64,000 bases of DNA, from assembly GCA_025462735.1 (NCBI GenBank), contig JAOAPC010000018.1, forward strand, positions 124,001-188,000, given 5' to 3'. The notes under the pieces were generated by a model, which saw nothing but the letters and a program-made list of their open reading frames with translations, had not been told where the DNA came from and made no database searches. The translations under genes and the position numbers were made by a program. Numbering within the stretch: position 1 is the first letter of the stretch; each line of letters opens with the position of its first letter. Positions 38,277 through 47,701 of this stretch are shown here, in pieces. The DNA comes from Acidobacteriaceae bacterium (GTDB lineage: Bacteria > Acidobacteriota > Terriglobia > Terriglobales > Acidobacteriaceae).

Positions 38277-40130
38277 TCATCTTAATGTTAGTTGTGCGTT
38301 CAATCCGCCTTGCTCGGCAATCCAGGTCTCGACTTGCGCCTGTAAAACATCGAGCGGCAGCGGCCCGTTCCCAATCACCTCATCGTGAAACGCACGAATG
38401 TCAAATTTCTCGCCGAGTTTCTGCCTTGCCTCTTCGCGCAGCTTAAGAATTTCGAGCTGGCCGAGTTTGTAAGCCAGGGCCTGCCCTGGCCATCCAATGT
38501 AACGATCTACTTCGGTTTGAACGTTAGGTTCATCCATGGCCGTGTATTTATGGAAGTACTCGACCATCTGATCACGGGACCAGTGCTTGGCATGCACGCC
38601 GGTATCGACTACTAAACGGATATCACGCCACATCTCATTTTCCAGCCGGCCATATTCGCTATACGGATCCCGGTAACCCCCCACATCTTTGCCCAAACGT
38701 TCGGCGTACAACGCCCACCCCTCAACGAACGCCGTGTAGCCGGCATGCTGCCGGAATGCCGGCAGACCGGGCAACTCCTGCGCCAACGAAATTTGCAAAT
38801 GATGGCCGGGAATGCCCTCGTGATACGCGATTGCCTCCACATTCAGCAGCAGCCGGTGTCCGGGGTCCCACTCGTTGACGTTGATATGCCCGGGCCTCGA
38901 TCCATCTGGCGTGCCAGGCGAGTAATCGGCAGGGGTACCGGCCTGGGAGCGTGAAGCCTCCATCGAAATCGCAACCAGCTTGGCCTTGGGCAGATGGCCG
39001 AAGAGCTTGGGCAGCTCTGGTTCCATCTCACGCGCATATTTCGCATAAAGATCCAGAACTTGCTGCCCCGATGTCGCATAGAGTTTGCGGTCATCCTTAA
39101 TGTGCTGATTGAAGCTCGCGAGATCGTTGAAGCCGAATTGATGAGCGACGGCCAGCATCTCCGCTTCAGTTTCGTGCAATTCTTTCAGGCCGATCTCGTG
39201 GATCTGATCGGGGGTCAGATCGGTTGTAGTCATACGTCCGATTGCGTAGCGGTATCGCGCGTCGCCCTCCGGAAGTGACCAAACGCCGGGTTCGGTGCGA
39301 CCGCGCGGCGCATAGTCCTGACGCACGAAGGTTGCGAATTTCCTGTAGGCCGGGATGATCTCCATGTTAATCACCCTGAGCGCTGCTTCCCGAAGGTGCT
39401 TTTGTTCTGACGGAGGCACGCTGGACGGAAATTCTTTCAGTGGCCCGAAAAACGAACTGCTTTCGCCGGTCTGCTTTGCCACGTCTTCGGCTTCCGCGGA
39501 AACCTTCTCAAGCAGATATCGCGGCGGCATCAGACCATCGCGCATTCCCTGGCGCATGTTCGCTGTGGTCTGTTCGAAAACGCGCGAAATTTGTCGCAGC
39601 CGCGAAAGATAGTTCTCATAGTCCTGCAGGGAATTAAATGGCGTCAGCGAAATCAGTGCCGGCAAGTCGAGATGCGGGCCATCTCGCTGGTTCACCGGCA
39701 TCTCCCAGTTTTTGAACCGCGCGCCGTCGATCTGTTCCTGCAGCTCGCGAATCATCAACTCGCGGCTTAACGCGTCTTGCCGGGAGAAGCCCGAAGGATG
39801 GATGACTTCGAAACGTGCGAGAAACTTGCGCCGTTGTTCGAGATCGGCTTGAAAAAATTCGGGCGAAGCATCGCCTAGGCGATCGTTATAGCGATTGTCG
39901 CCAACCGAGGTCGCGAATTCGGGACTGGAGCGCAGCTCGTACTGCCACTCCTCATCCAGCAGCGAAAGCAGTTGCTGGCGGCGAGCTTCAGCGCTCTGCA
40001 TAGTGTTCTGGGCTGAAGAAGGATTTTGCTCGGCGTCGGATTTGGGAAGCATAGGGATGACAAGCCATATAGCCAAAATCACTGCAAAGGCATGGGAAGT
40101 AGTAGGGAAGGCTGATCTCTTCATCGTCAC
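38277..40130 (-). CDS. DUF885 family protein (predicted zinc carboxypeptidase-like)
   Basis: Secreted 617-residue protein of a family abundant in Acidobacteria. A signal/anchor segment lies at about 12-30 (HAFAVILAIWLVIPMLP). The family's metallopeptidase-like motif is YHEGIPGHHLQISLAQE; FVEGWALYAERLGKD and RYIGWPGQALAYKLGQ are further conserved blocks. Function is inferred to be peptide hydrolysis. It lies downstream of tRNA-Gly on the same strand. Confidence 0.85.
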   Translation of the reverse strand: MTMKRSAFPTTSHAFAVILAIWLVIPMLPKSDAEQNPSSAQNTMQSAEARRQQLLSLLDEEWQYELRSSPEFATSVGDNRYNDRLGDASPEFFQADLEQRRKFLARFEVIHPSGFSRQDALSRELMIRELQEQIDGARFKNWEMPVNQRDGPHLDLPALISLTPFNSLQDYENYLSRLRQISRVFEQTTANMRQGMRDGLMPPRYLLEKVSAEAEDVAKQTGESSSFFGPLKEFPSSVPPSEQKHLREAALRVINMEIIPAYRKFATFVRQDYAPRGRTEPGVWSLPEGDARYRYAIGRMTTTDLTPDQIHEIGLKELHETEAEMLAVAHQFGFNDLASFNQHIKDDRKLYATSGQQVLDLYAKYAREMEPELPKLFGHLPKAKLVAISMEASRSQAGTPADYSPGTPDGSRPGHINVNEWDPGHRLLLNVEAIAYHEGIPGHHLQISLAQELPGLPAFRQHAGYTAFVEGWALYAERLGKDVGGYRDPYSEYGRLENEMWRDIRLVVDTGVHAKHWSRDQMVEYFHKYTAMDEPNVQTEVDRYIGWPGQALAYKLGQLEILKLREEARQKLGEKFDIRAFHDEVIGNGPLPLDVLQAQVETWIAEQGGLNAQLTLR

Positions 40131-40190
40131 GGCCTCATCCGCTGGTTATACCGCGTCTTATAAAAATGAAGATCAAGATGTGAAAACTGG

Positions 40191-40262
40191 AGCGGGAGAC
40201 CGGGATCGAACCGGCGACATCCAGCTTGGGAAGCTGGCGTTCTACCGCTGAACTACTCCCGC
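40191..40262 (-). tRNA. tRNA-Gly (anticodon CCC)
   Basis: Complete cloverleaf on the minus strand. The acceptor arms GCGGGAG and CTCCCGC pair perfectly; the anticodon stem CCAGC/GCTGG surrounds the loop TTCCCAA, giving anticodon CCC; the T arm contains GGTTCGATCC. The discriminator base is T, and the next three bases (40190-40188) encode CCA. Confidence 0.95.
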
Positions 40263-40627
40263 TCAGACTTCATGATTTTAGCAGCCACAAGCAATCGTGC
40301 AAGATGTCGCCGCGGGTGAAACATGGCGCAAGTAGAAAATCTCTGAAGACGAAAAGCCGTGACGACCGCGCCGGACGTGATTTTATCGGGCACCTCGAGG
40401 GGTGAGTGCCGTTCCATCACGTCCGGCTGGTCCTGCAACCTAAGTAGATGGTGTCACGCGTTTGTAGCTTCGTCTCACCGATCCCTGTTTTGTTACAAAA
40501 ACAGAACAGCAGTTCAGGCGATCAAGTGATACCGATCACGTGATAACAATGACGGAATGCAGCTCCGAGGGTTTTTAGTTGCCGCGGAGCAAGTTCGGGC
40601 CGATTTCATCAAGCCCGAGCGCGGGCG
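40263..40627. other. Intergenic region between rph and tRNA-Gly
   Basis: 365 bp with no credible gene. It contains a palindrome at 40370-40427. A 61-codon frame on the minus strand across the palindrome has no recognisable features and is considered spurious. Confidence 0.6.
40370..40427. repeat. Two-level palindrome upstream of tRNA-Gly
   Basis: Perfect 12-bp outer arms GCCGGACGTGAT and ATCACGTCCGGC enclose a second hairpin, GGCAC/GTGCC (40389-40393 and 40406-40410). No T-run on either side, so it is not a simple terminator. Confidence 0.7.
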
Positions 40628-41365
40628 TCATTGCAGGAGCGACAAACTTTTTAAAACCGCCTTCTGTTTGGAGAGCAAAATCTGTATTCCCTTTCGCGCC
40701 AATCCCATCATCTTTTCAAGCTGGGCATCGTCGAAGGCCTGGTGCTCAGCCGTGGCCTGCACTTCCACAAACTTTCGCGCGGCAGTCATAACAATATTCA
40801 TATCCACATCCGCACGAGAGTCTTCCTCATAGCAAAGATCCAACAGCGGCTCGCCGTCAACAATGCCCACGCTAACTGCACCGACAAAATCCTTAAGCGG
40901 CACCGACGTCAGCGTTCCCGCTTCCACCAATTTCTGAAGTGCCAACCCGAGGGCCACGAAGGCGCCCGTAATCGAAGCCGTACGCGTGCCGCCGTCGGCT
41001 TGAATCACGTCGCAGTCGATCAGAACGCTGCGTTCGCCGAGCCGCTGCAGATCTGTGACCGCCCGCAGCGACCGTCCAATCAACCTTTGAATTTCATGCG
41101 TCCGCCCACCGATGCGGCCCCGCGCGGCCTCGCGTGGGCTACGCGTCAGCGTCGCCCGCGGCAGCATCCCATACTCCGCCGTGACCCATCCTTTGCCGCT
41201 GTTCCGCCTAAATGACGGCACCGTCTCTTCGACAGAAGCGGTGCAGATTACGCGGGTGTTGCCGACCTCAATCAGTACCGAACCTTCGGCAGTAGGAACG
41301 AAGTCCGCGATCATATTCACCGGCCGCATCTCGTCGGGCGCGCGATTGTCGGAGCGATAGAACAT
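40628..41365 (-). CDS. rph: Ribonuclease PH
   Basis: 3'-5' phosphorolytic exoribonuclease that trims tRNA 3' ends. ATG at 41365 gives 245 residues ([16 protein letters not shown]); the longer frame to 41416 is unlikely. Family signatures: [46 protein letters not shown] and [15 protein letters not shown], with the catalytic Asp residues. It is last in the operon DUF1015-amidase-GerMN-rph. Confidence 0.95.
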   Translation of the reverse strand: MFYRSDNRAPDEMRPVNMIADFVPTAEGSVLIEVGNTRVICTASVEETVPSFRRNSGKGWVTAEYGMLPRATLTRSPREAARGRIGGRTHEIQRLIGRSLRAVTDLQRLGERSVLIDCDVIQADGGTRTASITGAFVALGLALQKLVEAGTLTSVPLKDFVGAVSVGIVDGEPLLDLCYEEDSRADVDMNIVMTAARKFVEVQATAEHQAFDDAQLEKMMGLARKGIQILLSKQKAVLKSLSLLQ

Positions 41366-41440
41366 GCAGAAAATTCTAGCAGGCGTAGGAGAGCGAACTT
41401 CGCAGTTCAATGACACGAAAAAAGCAATCGGGAAATTCAG

Positions 41441-42040
41441 TTATTGCGGCGACAATCCCTTTACCACTTCCGCAATCTGTTGAACGTCGTAGAAGCCGGA
41501 CAAATCGGCATGTCCGGCCAGGGTCTCGCGTTCTTTGCCATCCACGAGAATTTTCACTCGCGCCAGTCCGGGAATATTGGTTGAAAGCGTCTGGATCATG
41601 GAAGCCATTGTGAGCTCCTCCGCCAGCATTCCCGAAACCTGACCATCGGCAAAGGCCAAATTCAGATCAATAACCGCCAGTCCGGGATCAACCAGGAAGA
41701 CATCGCGAACTTCGGCGCCGGGAGCCAGCGGGTGCGGTGAGTTCTTCGCAGTGTAAATATTCAATATGGCCCGCAACAAGCCCTCGGCCCGCTGCTGCCG
41801 CCCTGATGCGAGCGGAATTGAGATGGATTGAGTCCGCAACTCTCCCGGGTCATCGTACGCCACGTAAACACTGACTTGCTCCATTGGGCCTGCGGCCGGC
41901 GGTGGCGCAACATGCTCCACTTTGGCCTCCGGGCGGGGCGCGCCAATCTCACGTCGGCGCAGTTGCCAGACGTAAATCGACATGGCGATCGAGACCGCAA
42001 ATAGAAGGGTTCCCGTTATCAGGAATTGACGTGGAATCAC
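41441..42040 (-). CDS. GerMN domain protein
   Basis: 199-residue membrane-anchored protein with an N-terminal helix (LITGTLLFAVSIAMSIYVW, about 7-25) followed by a GerM/sporulation-type GMN domain (about 50-180): PLASGRQQRAEGLLRAIL and VFLVDPGLAVIDLNLAFADG. GerMN domains occur in envelope proteins outside spore-formers and accompany cell-wall amidases, as here: the start overlaps the amidase stop by 4 bp. Confidence 0.85.
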   Translation of the reverse strand: MIPRQFLITGTLLFAVSIAMSIYVWQLRRREIGAPRPEAKVEHVAPPPAAGPMEQVSVYVAYDDPGELRTQSISIPLASGRQQRAEGLLRAILNIYTAKNSPHPLAPGAEVRDVFLVDPGLAVIDLNLAFADGQVSGMLAEELTMASMIQTLSTNIPGLARVKILVDGKERETLAGHADLSGFYDVQQIAEVVKGLSPQ

Positions 42041-42834
42041 CGCGAAGCTCCAGAATTCTGTCCGAGAGAAGCAAGGACCCCTGCGATGCCATTCGCCAGT
42101 GCCCCGGACACGGTCTGCTGGTACTCGGGGGACACTAGTTGCGATACGTCTGCCGTTGTCGGCGCAACCTCGATTGCCACTGCAATGCTGGTCATGTTAT
42201 TGAGCGGTAACAAAGGAATCTGTAATGAACGAACGGGAATGCCGATCTTCTGAATCGCCGATACAAGCTGCTGCTGTGCTGCTCGGCTGTTGGCCAGCGA
42301 TGACGACTGCGCAGTACTCCAATCGACAAATGGACCACGGATCTCCCCGACCTCGTTGAGCATGGCGGAATAGATCCTTACTCCGCTGGCTACAGAAGTA
42401 GCGTGCAGGCAAACGTAGAGAAGCGGATGTTCGGCGTTCACCTCGGCCGCCCGATCATCTGTCGATAGTGTTACATCGCTATCGCGCACCAGTCCGGCCA
42501 CAATGCCATCTGCGCTAAGATCCATTCGCAGCCGCCGAGCTAAGGCGAGAGTGACGTCTTTCTCCAGTATCACCGGGTTCAGCATTGCGCCGGATTCGCT
42601 TCCACCATGCGCCGGGTCGATCATGACCAGCTGCTTCGGCGGCATTGCCATCGGTGGAGTGGACGAAGGAGGGGCTGGAGTGGTCTGCGTTGATGAAGAC
42701 GGAGGCTGGTTTACCGGGGACTGTGGCGTTTGGCCCGGCGCAGAAAATCCAATCGCGAGCAGGACAAGAAGAGCGCTCGTAGCCTGCCGGAACGGCCGGC
42801 TCCAGCCGACGGCGTATTCACGGTTCGAGAGCAT
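42037..42834 (-). CDS. N-acetylmuramoyl-L-alanine amidase (Amidase_3)
   Basis: Zinc amidase that splits peptidoglycan stem peptides from glycan. A signal peptide (about 15-35) is followed by a Pro/Thr/Ser-rich linker and the catalytic domain. Zinc ligands and catalytic residues are recognisable: His in MIDPAHGGSES, Glu in LEKDVTLALARRL, His in YVCLHATS, and the final Glu in VAIEVAPTT. The start lies 17 bp inside the end of the DUF1015 gene. There is no AMIN or LysM domain. Confidence 0.82.
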   Translation of the reverse strand: MLSNREYAVGWSRPFRQATSALLVLLAIGFSAPGQTPQSPVNQPPSSSTQTTPAPPSSTPPMAMPPKQLVMIDPAHGGSESGAMLNPVILEKDVTLALARRLRMDLSADGIVAGLVRDSDVTLSTDDRAAEVNAEHPLLYVCLHATSVASGVRIYSAMLNEVGEIRGPFVDWSTAQSSSLANSRAAQQQLVSAIQKIGIPVRSLQIPLLPLNNMTSIAVAIEVAPTTADVSQLVSPEYQQTVSGALANGIAGVLASLGQNSGASR

Positions 42835-44143
42835 AAATTGTCAAACCGCTTAGCAGCTTGGGATAAAAGTCGGTCGATTTTTGCGGCAGTACTTCGCCCC
42901 CAAAAGCGATGTCTCGCACCTGCTCAATCCGCACTGGATTCATGAGAAACGCTATGTCAGCATTACCGGCGCGCACCGAGTTCAGAGCCTCTCCGGCATC
43001 TCGAACGTAAGTTAGGTTTGTCTGGTCTCGAATTGCCGTCTCGGAAATTCCCAACACATGCTCCAAGAGGCCTTTATGGAGCTGAACGACGTCGAGGCCC
43101 TGTTGGCGAACTGAGACGTTCTCAAAAACCCCTGCCGCAGGCTTCGAACGGCTTAGCAGAAACGCACGTTCGCGTGTCACAGCCAGTATTGCAGTGCCGG
43201 TGTGGCCCGCCTCCCGCAACATACTGATTGCTCGTTCAGGGGTGACTGTGGGATCAGCTTCGTCCACAGTAAAAAGCTTGCCGGCGGCGCTCCGGAAGGA
43301 ATCTGCGGAGAAATTGATCAACCCGTGTACCACACGATGTGTGGGTAAGATCAATAAGCCTGGGCTGTCCATATTCACAAAAGTCATCATGGCGAATTCG
43401 TATGGCGCGACTGGATATTCTCGCAATTCCTTACCTTTATCTTCGGCTTGAGTTCGCCGCTCAGTCCTATAATTCAGGGCGGTTTCATAGCGATGGTGCC
43501 CGTCGGCAATGATGAGTTTCTTATCGCGCATTTTTTTGCGCACCTGCTCAATGGTTCCCGAATCGGAAATCTTCCAGACCCGGTGTAACACTCCATACTC
43601 GTCGGACATCTCCATGTCAGGCGCCTCTGAAGATGCGAGGGTTTGGTCGATCTCAGCACCAGGGTCGCTGTACAACATGAATATCTGGCCAAAGTGGGCC
43701 TTGGTGGCGCGAAGCAGGTCAAGCCGGTCGGCTTTCGGCTTGGCTAAAGTCTGCTCGTGACGAAAAACGACACTCGAAGAATAATCTTCGATTTTGCCAA
43801 GCGCAATGAAGCCTTGGCGTTCAAATTGCACAGCGTTACTCGGCGAAGGGGCCGAGAAGCGCTGGATATAGCGATAGATCGATGGTTCTGCATCTTGAAG
43901 CAAGATCCCCTGCCGCCGCCAGTCGCGGAACGAGGATGCGGCCCGGGTATACGGATTTTCCCCAGCAGTGTCAGTCGATTGGCGCTTGCCAAGGATGATC
44001 CTGACAAGGTTGTGAGGGCTAGCGTTGTAATAACGCTCTTGCATTGCGGTAGTGATTTTGTCGTAGGGCTGCGTAGCCACGTCCGATAGTGTTACTTGGG
44101 ACGGGTCGTAACGAAACGCGCGAAAGGGTTCTATGTGTGCCAT
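42818..44143 (-). CDS. DUF1015 family protein
   Basis: About 441 residues from ATG 44143 (MAHIEPFRAFRYDPSQ); the open frame continues to 44242 but the family starts at this Ala-His-Ile/Val motif. Conserved blocks: TQPYDKITTAMQERY, VFRHEQTLAKPKADRL, IADGHHRYETALNYR and MMTFVNMDSPGLLILPTHR. Function unknown (sometimes called a HipA- or SerC-like predicted protein). It is the first gene of the minus-strand operon with the amidase, divergent from the VWFA gene. Confidence 0.88.
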   Translation of the reverse strand: MAHIEPFRAFRYDPSQVTLSDVATQPYDKITTAMQERYYNASPHNLVRIILGKRQSTDTAGENPYTRAASSFRDWRRQGILLQDAEPSIYRYIQRFSAPSPSNAVQFERQGFIALGKIEDYSSSVVFRHEQTLAKPKADRLDLLRATKAHFGQIFMLYSDPGAEIDQTLASSEAPDMEMSDEYGVLHRVWKISDSGTIEQVRKKMRDKKLIIADGHHRYETALNYRTERRTQAEDKGKELREYPVAPYEFAMMTFVNMDSPGLLILPTHRVVHGLINFSADSFRSAAGKLFTVDEADPTVTPERAISMLREAGHTGTAILAVTRERAFLLSRSKPAAGVFENVSVRQQGLDVVQLHKGLLEHVLGISETAIRDQTNLTYVRDAGEALNSVRAGNADIAFLMNPVRIEQVRDIAFGGEVLPQKSTDFYPKLLSGLTIYALEP

Positions 44144-44363
44144 CTCGAATGAGCGAACGAATTGTACCAAGCAAGTCGATTCCAGCCTGTCCCAGAAGCG
44201 TAACCGGCGCACCTCGACGCCCAGTTTCCTCTGTCTCCTCACGCACGGACAAACCTTTAGCCGTGCGGGGAATCAAAGTCTTGTCACGCGAGTAGATGAT
44301 GACAAAGATTTAACATCGCCTGCGGAAAGATGTGCTAACATCCTGCGTGATTACGGGGATTAT

Positions 44364-45467
44364 ATGGCGCGCCAAAACCGGCGCGGGTCCTCTCGACCCT
44401 GGGTTTTAATTCGCACGGCTCGGCCTAAAAACCCATACTCGGTTTCGGCGCGGAACTGTCTGTTACCCTCACTCCTGCGTGTTGTCAGCCTGTTTTCTTT
44501 CCTTTTGTTGGTCGGGGCGTTTGCCTTCGCTCAAGATTCCGATGTCGACAATATCCACGTTTCGCCGCGGATTGAACCCACCAATACCGACCCGGCGGCT
44601 GCGATCGTCGCCGAGAGCCTCAGAAGTCACATTCCGCTGGTCAAATCAAAGGTAGACCTGGTCCTGGTGCCGGTAACGGTTACTGATCCCATGAACCGGC
44701 TGGTTACCGGGTTGGACAGAGAGAACTTCCAGGTATTCGAAGGCAAGGAAGCGCAAGAAGTGAGGCATTTCTCAAGCGAAGACGCGCCTATTTCTCTCGG
44801 CGTCATCTTCGACATGAGCGGTAGCATGAGCAGCAAGATTGAGCGCGCCCGAGAAGCCGTCGGAGAATTTTTTAAGACTGCCAATCCCCAGGATGAATTC
44901 TTCTTAGTTACTTTCTCTGACAAGCCAGAGGAGGTCTCAGACTTCACTCAGTCGGTGGAAGATCTTCAGGGCAAACTCGTCTTTACTGTGCCAAAGGGGC
45001 GCACAGCCTTGCTGGATGCCATCTATCTCGGCGTCAGCAAGATGCGTCAGGCGAAGTACCCAAAAAAGGCGCTGCTGATCATTTCAGACGGCGGCGATAA
45101 CCACAGCCGTTACACCGAGGGCGAGATCAAATCGCTCGTGAAGGAAGCCGATGTGATGATCTATTCCATCGGCATTTACGACCATTATTTCCAGACCGAA
45201 GAAGAGCGCTTAGGGCCGGCGCTTCTCAGTGACGTCTCCGAGCTTAGCGGCGGCCGTTCGTTTACAATCGACAATCCGAATGATTTGGCCGACGTGGCTA
45301 CAAAAATTGGAATCGAGCTACGCAACCAATATGTGCTCGGATACCGTCCAAAGAACCCAGGGCACGATGGCAAATGGCATAAAATAAAAGTTAAGCTACT
45401 GCCGCCTAAAGGACTGCCACCGCTCCATGTATATGCCAGAACTGGGTACTACGCTTCTTCGCAATAG
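44364..45467 (+). CDS. Secreted VWFA-domain protein (acidobacterial type), copy 1
   Basis: 367 residues from ATG 44364 (GGGGA upstream); the earlier frame is open but lacks a recognised start. A signal/anchor (RVVSLFSFLLLVGAFAFAQ) precedes a short beta domain (VTVTDPMNRLVTGLDRENFQ) and a von Willebrand A domain with the metal-ion site DMSGSMSS, a Thr in KGRTALLD and the Asp in ISDGGDN. The C-terminus (NQYVLGYRP and RTGYYAS) is the acidobacterial VWFA-related signature. Likely an extracytoplasmic protein-interaction or adhesion protein. Confidence 0.85.
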   Translation: MARQNRRGSSRPWVLIRTARPKNPYSVSARNCLLPSLLRVVSLFSFLLLVGAFAFAQDSDVDNIHVSPRIEPTNTDPAAAIVAESLRSHIPLVKSKVDLVLVPVTVTDPMNRLVTGLDRENFQVFEGKEAQEVRHFSSEDAPISLGVIFDMSGSMSSKIERAREAVGEFFKTANPQDEFFLVTFSDKPEEVSDFTQSVEDLQGKLVFTVPKGRTALLDAIYLGVSKMRQAKYPKKALLIISDGGDNHSRYTEGEIKSLVKEADVMIYSIGIYDHYFQTEEERLGPALLSDVSELSGGRSFTIDNPNDLADVATKIGIELRNQYVLGYRPKNPGHDGKWHKIKVKLLPPKGLPPLHVYARTGYYASSQ

Positions 45468-46587
45468 ACTCGCACTCAGCAGAGTAGCCGCTGGATTGTT
45501 ATTACTCGGGATAGCAACCGCGCAGAGCACCCCTGCGCCGCAAGCAACCCCCACCGCTCCGACACCCCAGAGTGGTTCATCTGCCACAACCGCACAGCCG
45601 CCACAAACCGGTCAACCGCAGGCGCAGCCTCCAGCTCAGGCGCCGTCGTCGGGCCAGTCCCAGCCAGGGCAGTCAAACGCTTCCCAGTCCGGACAGGCCC
45701 AGGACTCCTCGCAGGCTCCTGCCGGGACTGACAACGGCGTATTCGTCTTCCGCGCCGAAGCTCGCGAGGTAACACTCCACGCCACGGTCATCGATGACAA
45801 GAACCATCTGGTTACCAACCTCGACAAAACTGATTTCACGGTCTTTGAAAATAATCAGCCGCAAAAGATACGGGCTTTCCGCCAGGAAGACTTCCCGGTG
45901 GCGATCGGCATTGTGATCGACAACTCCGGCTCCATGCGGGAGAAGCGCGATGCCGTCAACAAGGCGGCGCTGAACTTGGTCAAGGCCAGCAATCCTCAGG
46001 ACCAGGTCTTTGTGGTTAATTTCAACGACGAATACTATCTTGACCAGGAATTCACCCCAGATATCAAGAAGCTCCAGACCGCGCTCGAGCACGTCGAAGC
46101 ACGTGGCGGGACTGCGTTGTACGACGCGATCGTTGCTTCGGCCGACTACCTGACCCATTCTCCGCTGCAGCGGAAAGCTATCTTCGTGGTGACTGACGGC
46201 GAGGATGATGCCAGCCAGGAAACTTTGGAGCAGGCGGTCCACAAGCTTCAGCAGGAAAACGGTCCGGTGGTCTATGCGATTGGACTATTGGGCGAAGAGA
46301 AGTCCAGACGGGCAAAACGGGCGTTGGAGTTGATCGCCGAACGTACGGGCGGTGAGTCTTTTTTTCCTCCGAGTCTAAACGAAGTCGATGAGATCAGCCG
46401 CTCTATCGCTCATGATATCCGCAACCAATACACCATCACCTACACCCCAAGCACTCCCAAAACTGTCGGCGGCTATCGGACCATCCACGTGGACGCGCAC
46501 GCCAAACCTTACAAGAAGCTCACCGTCCGGACCCGCAGCGGCTATTATCCCGGGCAGGAGCAACAAGGAGCGGGAGGAAGTAATTGA
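45427..46587 (+). CDS. Secreted VWFA-domain protein (acidobacterial type), copy 2
   Basis: 386 residues, overlapping the first VWFA gene by 41 bp in another frame. Signal peptide (VAAGLLLLGIATAQS), then an 80-residue Pro/Gln/Ser/Ala-rich linker, then the same beta-plus-VWFA architecture: NHLVTNLDKTDFTVFENNQ, the metal site DNSGSMREK, RGGTALYD and VTDGEDD. The ending VRTRSGYYPGQE parallels copy 1. Adjacent duplicates suggest a heterodimer or paired function. Confidence 0.86.
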   Translation: MYMPELGTTLLRNRLALSRVAAGLLLLGIATAQSTPAPQATPTAPTPQSGSSATTAQPPQTGQPQAQPPAQAPSSGQSQPGQSNASQSGQAQDSSQAPAGTDNGVFVFRAEAREVTLHATVIDDKNHLVTNLDKTDFTVFENNQPQKIRAFRQEDFPVAIGIVIDNSGSMREKRDAVNKAALNLVKASNPQDQVFVVNFNDEYYLDQEFTPDIKKLQTALEHVEARGGTALYDAIVASADYLTHSPLQRKAIFVVTDGEDDASQETLEQAVHKLQQENGPVVYAIGLLGEEKSRRAKRALELIAERTGGESFFPPSLNEVDEISRSIAHDIRNQYTITYTPSTPKTVGGYRTIHVDAHAKPYKKLTVRTRSGYYPGQEQQGAGGSN

Positions 46588-46661
46588 GACCTTCTGGTTC
46601 CTCAATGATTCAATCTTGTCGTCGAGATTGACGCTTCCACCCAGCTTCCGTACCCTGTAGA

Positions 46662-47609
46662 GTGCCGATTCTCTCCAACCCCTGCCTGCGCGTCGCGGAC
46701 GACATCACTGACCTCGTAGGTCAGACCCCGATGCTTCGCCTTAAGCGCATCGTGCCTCCAGCCTCCGGCGATGTCTTCGCAAAACTTGAATATCTGAACC
46801 CTGGCGGCAGCGTGAAAGATCGGGCTGCCATTGGCATCATTCGCCGCGCCGAGCAGGAAGGACGTTTGAAACCGGGAGGCGTAATCGTCGAGGCTACGGC
46901 CGGGAATACAGGAATTGGCCTCGCGCTGATTGGCGTGAACCGCGGCTACAAAGTTGCGCTATTCGTGCCTGAGCGTTTTTCTGAAGAAAAAGTAAAAATC
47001 ATGCAAGCGCTGGGGGCGGCGGTGACCCGCACTCCCGACGACCAAGGCATGCTGGGTGCCATCAAACAGGCGCAGGACTATGCGGCTAAGACCCCCAACT
47101 CATTCATGGCTCTGCAATTCGATAATCCTTCCAACCCTGATTATCATTACCAAACTACCGCCGAGGAGATTTTCGAGCAGATGGAAGGCAAACTTGACGC
47201 AATCGTCATCGGCTCGGGCACAGCGGGTACTTTCACTGGCGTCGCGCGATATATGAAGGAGAACCTGCCGCGCGTGCTCACCGTCGCCGTGGAGACACAA
47301 GGATCAATTCTGGGCGGCGGACCCCCGGGCAAGCACAAAGTCGAAGGCATCGGGGCAAGCTTCATTCCGAAGAATTTTGACCGCTCGGTGTGCGACCAAA
47401 TTTTAATGGTCAGCGACAAAGACGCCTTCGATACCGTAAAAGAACTCGCCGCAAAAGAAGGTGTGCTTTCCGGCTCGAGCGGCGGTGCAAATGTATTCGC
47501 AGCATTGCGGGTCGCGCAAAGGCTAGGAGCAGGGAAGCGCGTGGTCACCATGATTCCCGATTCGGCCGAACGTTATTTATCGAAGAAGATCTTCGAAGGT
47601 GGAATATAA
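46662..47609 (+). CDS. cysK: Cysteine synthase / O-acetylserine sulfhydrylase
   Basis: PLP enzyme that makes cysteine from O-acetylserine and sulfide, or a cystathionine beta-synthase-like relative. 315 residues from a GTG start. Signatures: VGQTPMLRLKRI, the PLP Lys in NPGGSVKDRAA, the Thr/Asn loop in EATAGNTGIGLAL, and the glycine-rich phosphate site GSGTAGTFTG. Adjacent to a gamma-family PLP enzyme, which suggests a transsulfuration unit. Confidence 0.92.
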   Translation: MPILSNPCLRVADDITDLVGQTPMLRLKRIVPPASGDVFAKLEYLNPGGSVKDRAAIGIIRRAEQEGRLKPGGVIVEATAGNTGIGLALIGVNRGYKVALFVPERFSEEKVKIMQALGAAVTRTPDDQGMLGAIKQAQDYAAKTPNSFMALQFDNPSNPDYHYQTTAEEIFEQMEGKLDAIVIGSGTAGTFTGVARYMKENLPRVLTVAVETQGSILGGGPPGKHKVEGIGASFIPKNFDRSVCDQILMVSDKDAFDTVKELAAKEGVLSGSSGGANVFAALRVAQRLGAGKRVVTMIPDSAERYLSKKIFEGGI

Positions 47610-47618
47610 AAACAGTCG

Positions 47619-47650
47619 TTGGTCATTGGTCATTGGTCATTGGTCGTTGG
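47619..47650. repeat. Short tandem repeat (TTGGTCA, 4.5 copies)
   Basis: Four 7-bp units (TTGGTCA x3, TTGGTCG) plus TTGG in the gap between cysK and the next gene. Slippage-prone array; possibly decayed remnant of a word-repeat element. Confidence 0.8.
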
Positions 47651-47669
47651 CGGAATAAGAAGTGTGGAG

Positions 47670-47691
47670 GCACGGGCGTCCTCGCCCGTGC
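47670..47691. repeat. Palindrome GCACGGGCG/CGCCCGTGC
   Basis: Perfect 9-bp arms around TCCT, with TGGAGG in front. Nearly identical copies lie at 55527-55544 and 55576-55597. Confidence 0.7.
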
Positions 47692-47701
47692 GAAAAATGA
47701 A

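Noticed and set aside
40253-40438. 61-codon minus-strand frame over the palindrome upstream of tRNA-Gly
   Set aside because: It is made mostly of the palindrome and part of the tRNA; no ribosome-binding site or recognisable protein features.
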